In this document: positions 29,246-30,248 of the stretch, piece by piece | Position numbering within the stretch: the stretch's first letter is position 1 | How the letters are laid out: each line of letters opens with the position of its first letter | Source of the DNA: a virus | Length of the DNA stretch: 30,248 bases | Reading direction: 5' to 3' (one strand) | IMG/VR virus record: IMGVR_UViG_3300008954_000187 | Location: 1 to 30,248 of that record | Program-made: the position numbers and the translations under genes | Notes under the pieces: generated by a model | Database searches by the model: none | The model's input: only the letters and a program-made list of their open reading frames with translations | Told to the model about the DNA's origin: nothing

Positions 29246-29279
29246 GACTAATAGTTGCTTATTGAGCACCATATTAGTC
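29246..29279 (-). repeat. Inverted repeat after the fibre-like gene
   Basis: GACTAATA (29246-29253) and TATTAGTC (29272-29279) are a perfect eight-base inverted repeat, and inner bases GCT/AGC extend the stem around a short loop. It starts four bases past the stop codon of the 315-residue gene and precedes the scaffold promoter motif. No U-tract follows on the minus strand, so it may be a weak terminator, an mRNA 3'-end protector or a protein-binding site. Confidence 0.5.
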
Positions 29280-29282
29280 TTC

Positions 29283-30230
29283 TCAGCCTCCCTCGGACTG
29301 GCTGTACAAGCCAAAGATCATCCATTGAGATCCATTGCTGGCTAGTGATACACTGGAATTCCCCTGGCCAGCATCTAATTCTAATGTGCTATCATCCCCA
29401 ATGGTGTCGTCACCGCTGGCGGTCACTACAAGGGGATTAGAACCCTGATTGAGCTGATTAAAAAAATGATATATTCTTCCGGTAGAATTACTTGCAAGCG
29501 GCAGAGTTCCAGTTAAGCCGGTGCCCCCTGTAAACGTCACCATAAAATGTGTTTCATTTAAGGTTACGTCGGCAGTAAAAGTTGTAAGGCCCCCCGCTTG
29601 GGAGCCGCTGATTTCAAAGGTTGAGCCGGGGTTCGAAGTGCCGACGCCAAAACGAGAAGATTCGCCGGAGCCCGTGACAAATAGAATTGCATCTCCTATT
29701 GATCCCGATGTCTCGTCGACTTGAAAGAGAATACCGCCGGCACCTGAGACATGGAGAAGACCATCCGGCGATGATGTACCAATTCCCACCTTATCACTTG
29801 CAGCATCTGTTCGAATTAAGTTATCTTCATTGTTGCCTTTTACTCTAAAGTCGGTATCGGAGCCGGCATTATTAATAGTAACCAGATCTTGGCTTGAGGG
29901 GTTTTCGGACATCTTTACCATGGATTTGCCCCCACAGTTCATGTTTATATCATCGTCCTGAAACCTAATGTATGTATTTGTATCTCCGTTGTGGTAGATG
30001 TACTCGTCAAATCCGGCGTCTCCCGCAACATCAAGAGTATAATCGGGTGCTGCTGTGCCCACCCCTACTAGCGCAGTAGAACCACTTGCAACAAATACTG
30101 TGGTACCGCCGGCGACAATCCCTACGGCATCGCCACTGGGAGTCCAATCAATATAAGTATTTCCCTGGGCGTCATCTTCATCATAGATGTCGCCGCGGTA
30201 AATGCTGCCTGTTGCGTATTTATATGCCAT
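29283..30230 (-). CDS. Fibre-like / capsid-associated virion protein with GIGT repeats
   Basis: This 315-residue protein contains three copies of a G-[VI]-G-T-x2-P-x4-[LF]-x-[VI]-[AS]-G motif (VGVGTAAPDYTLDVAGDAG, VGIGTSSPDGLLHVSGAGG, FGVGTSNPGSTFEISGSQAG). These repeats occur in the shafts of phage fibres and other beta-structured virion proteins. A segment EYIYHNGDTNTYIRFQDDDI then NCGGKSM is another common marine-phage virion element. The last 80 residues form a separate beta domain. It lies upstream of scaffold and capsid genes rather than with the tail, so a head fibre or decoration protein is as likely as a tail fibre. The ATG lies 18 bases inside the window edge. No strong ribosome-binding site is visible in those 18 bases, so the start is less certain and the gene could begin further upstream only if the frame stays open there. 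Confidence 0.7.
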   Translation of the reverse strand: MAYKYATGSIYRGDIYDEDDAQGNTYIDWTPSGDAVGIVAGGTTVFVASGSTALVGVGTAAPDYTLDVAGDAGFDEYIYHNGDTNTYIRFQDDDINMNCGGKSMVKMSENPSSQDLVTINNAGSDTDFRVKGNNEDNLIRTDAASDKVGIGTSSPDGLLHVSGAGGILFQVDETSGSIGDAILFVTGSGESSRFGVGTSNPGSTFEISGSQAGGLTTFTADVTLNETHFMVTFTGGTGLTGTLPLASNSTGRIYHFFNQLNQGSNPLVVTASGDDTIGDDSTLELDAGQGNSSVSLASNGSQWMIFGLYSQSEGG

Positions 30231-30248
30231 AATCTATATAGAATCCCA

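Noticed and set aside
1-30248. CRISPR arrays, insertion sequences, homing endonucleases or introns
   Set aside because: No regularly spaced direct repeats, transposase-like or endonuclease-like frames, or split conserved genes were found.

Overview
This window looks like the interior of a T4-related (far-T4) myovirus genome. Every gene I can support lies on the minus strand, so the genes are transcribed from position 30248 towards 1. Coding is very dense: genes abut or overlap, and no gap exceeds about 120 bases. I see no tRNA, CRISPR array, insertion sequence or attachment site. The virion genes are T4-type (capsid protein, scaffold, tail terminator, contractile sheath, tube), but the replication module is not: the polymerase is a short family A enzyme. 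Most starts carry strong Shine-Dalgarno sequences, and the early promoters have near-consensus sigma-70 boxes. This suggests a host with a Proteobacteria-like transcription and translation system rather than a Bacteroidota, but the host cannot be named.

Layout in the direction of transcription. (1) Head and neck, 30230-23738: a repeat-containing fibre-like virion protein, gp22-like scaffold, gp23-like major capsid protein, a neck protein and a gp15-like tail terminator. (2) Tail, 23618-7749: sheath (gp18-like), tube (gp19-like), a gp26/T4_baseplate-family protein with an out-of-frame extension, a small protein, a 1303-residue tape measure, a tube-initiator-like protein, a LysM baseplate protein, a 1452-residue hub-like protein and a 442-residue protein of unknown role. 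(3) DNA metabolism, 7696-1: family A polymerase without an exonuclease domain, a MazG-like NTP pyrophosphohydrolase, a divergent tubulin/FtsZ-like or Rossmann-type protein, gp32-like ssDNA-binding protein, an Hc1 histone-H1-like protein, an unknown 161-residue protein, UvsX/RecA-like recombinase, a 5'-3' exonuclease, a DnaB/gp41-like helicase and the start of a ribonucleotide reductase. Portal, terminase and prohead protease are not here and presumably lie outside the window.

Two regulatory systems can be read. The DNA-metabolism half has four sigma-70-like promoters (TTGACA/T with 16-17 bp to TATACT, TATGAT or TATTAT). Two are embedded in coding sequence, and one is so close to the polymerase ATG that the mRNA should be leaderless. 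The structural half instead has a CTATTTA motif 18-35 bases before four gene starts, a candidate late promoter; one copy directly follows an intrinsic terminator.

The most interesting signals are: a seven-T slippery run at the end of the gp26-like gene that would fuse it by a +1 (or -2) frameshift to a 65-residue ORF with no usable start, exactly where tail assembly chaperone frameshifts sit in other tailed phages; the FtsZ/tubulin-like protein with degenerate active-site loops; the leaderless polymerase promoter; the CTATTTA motif; and a phage-encoded Hc1 protein next to the SSB.
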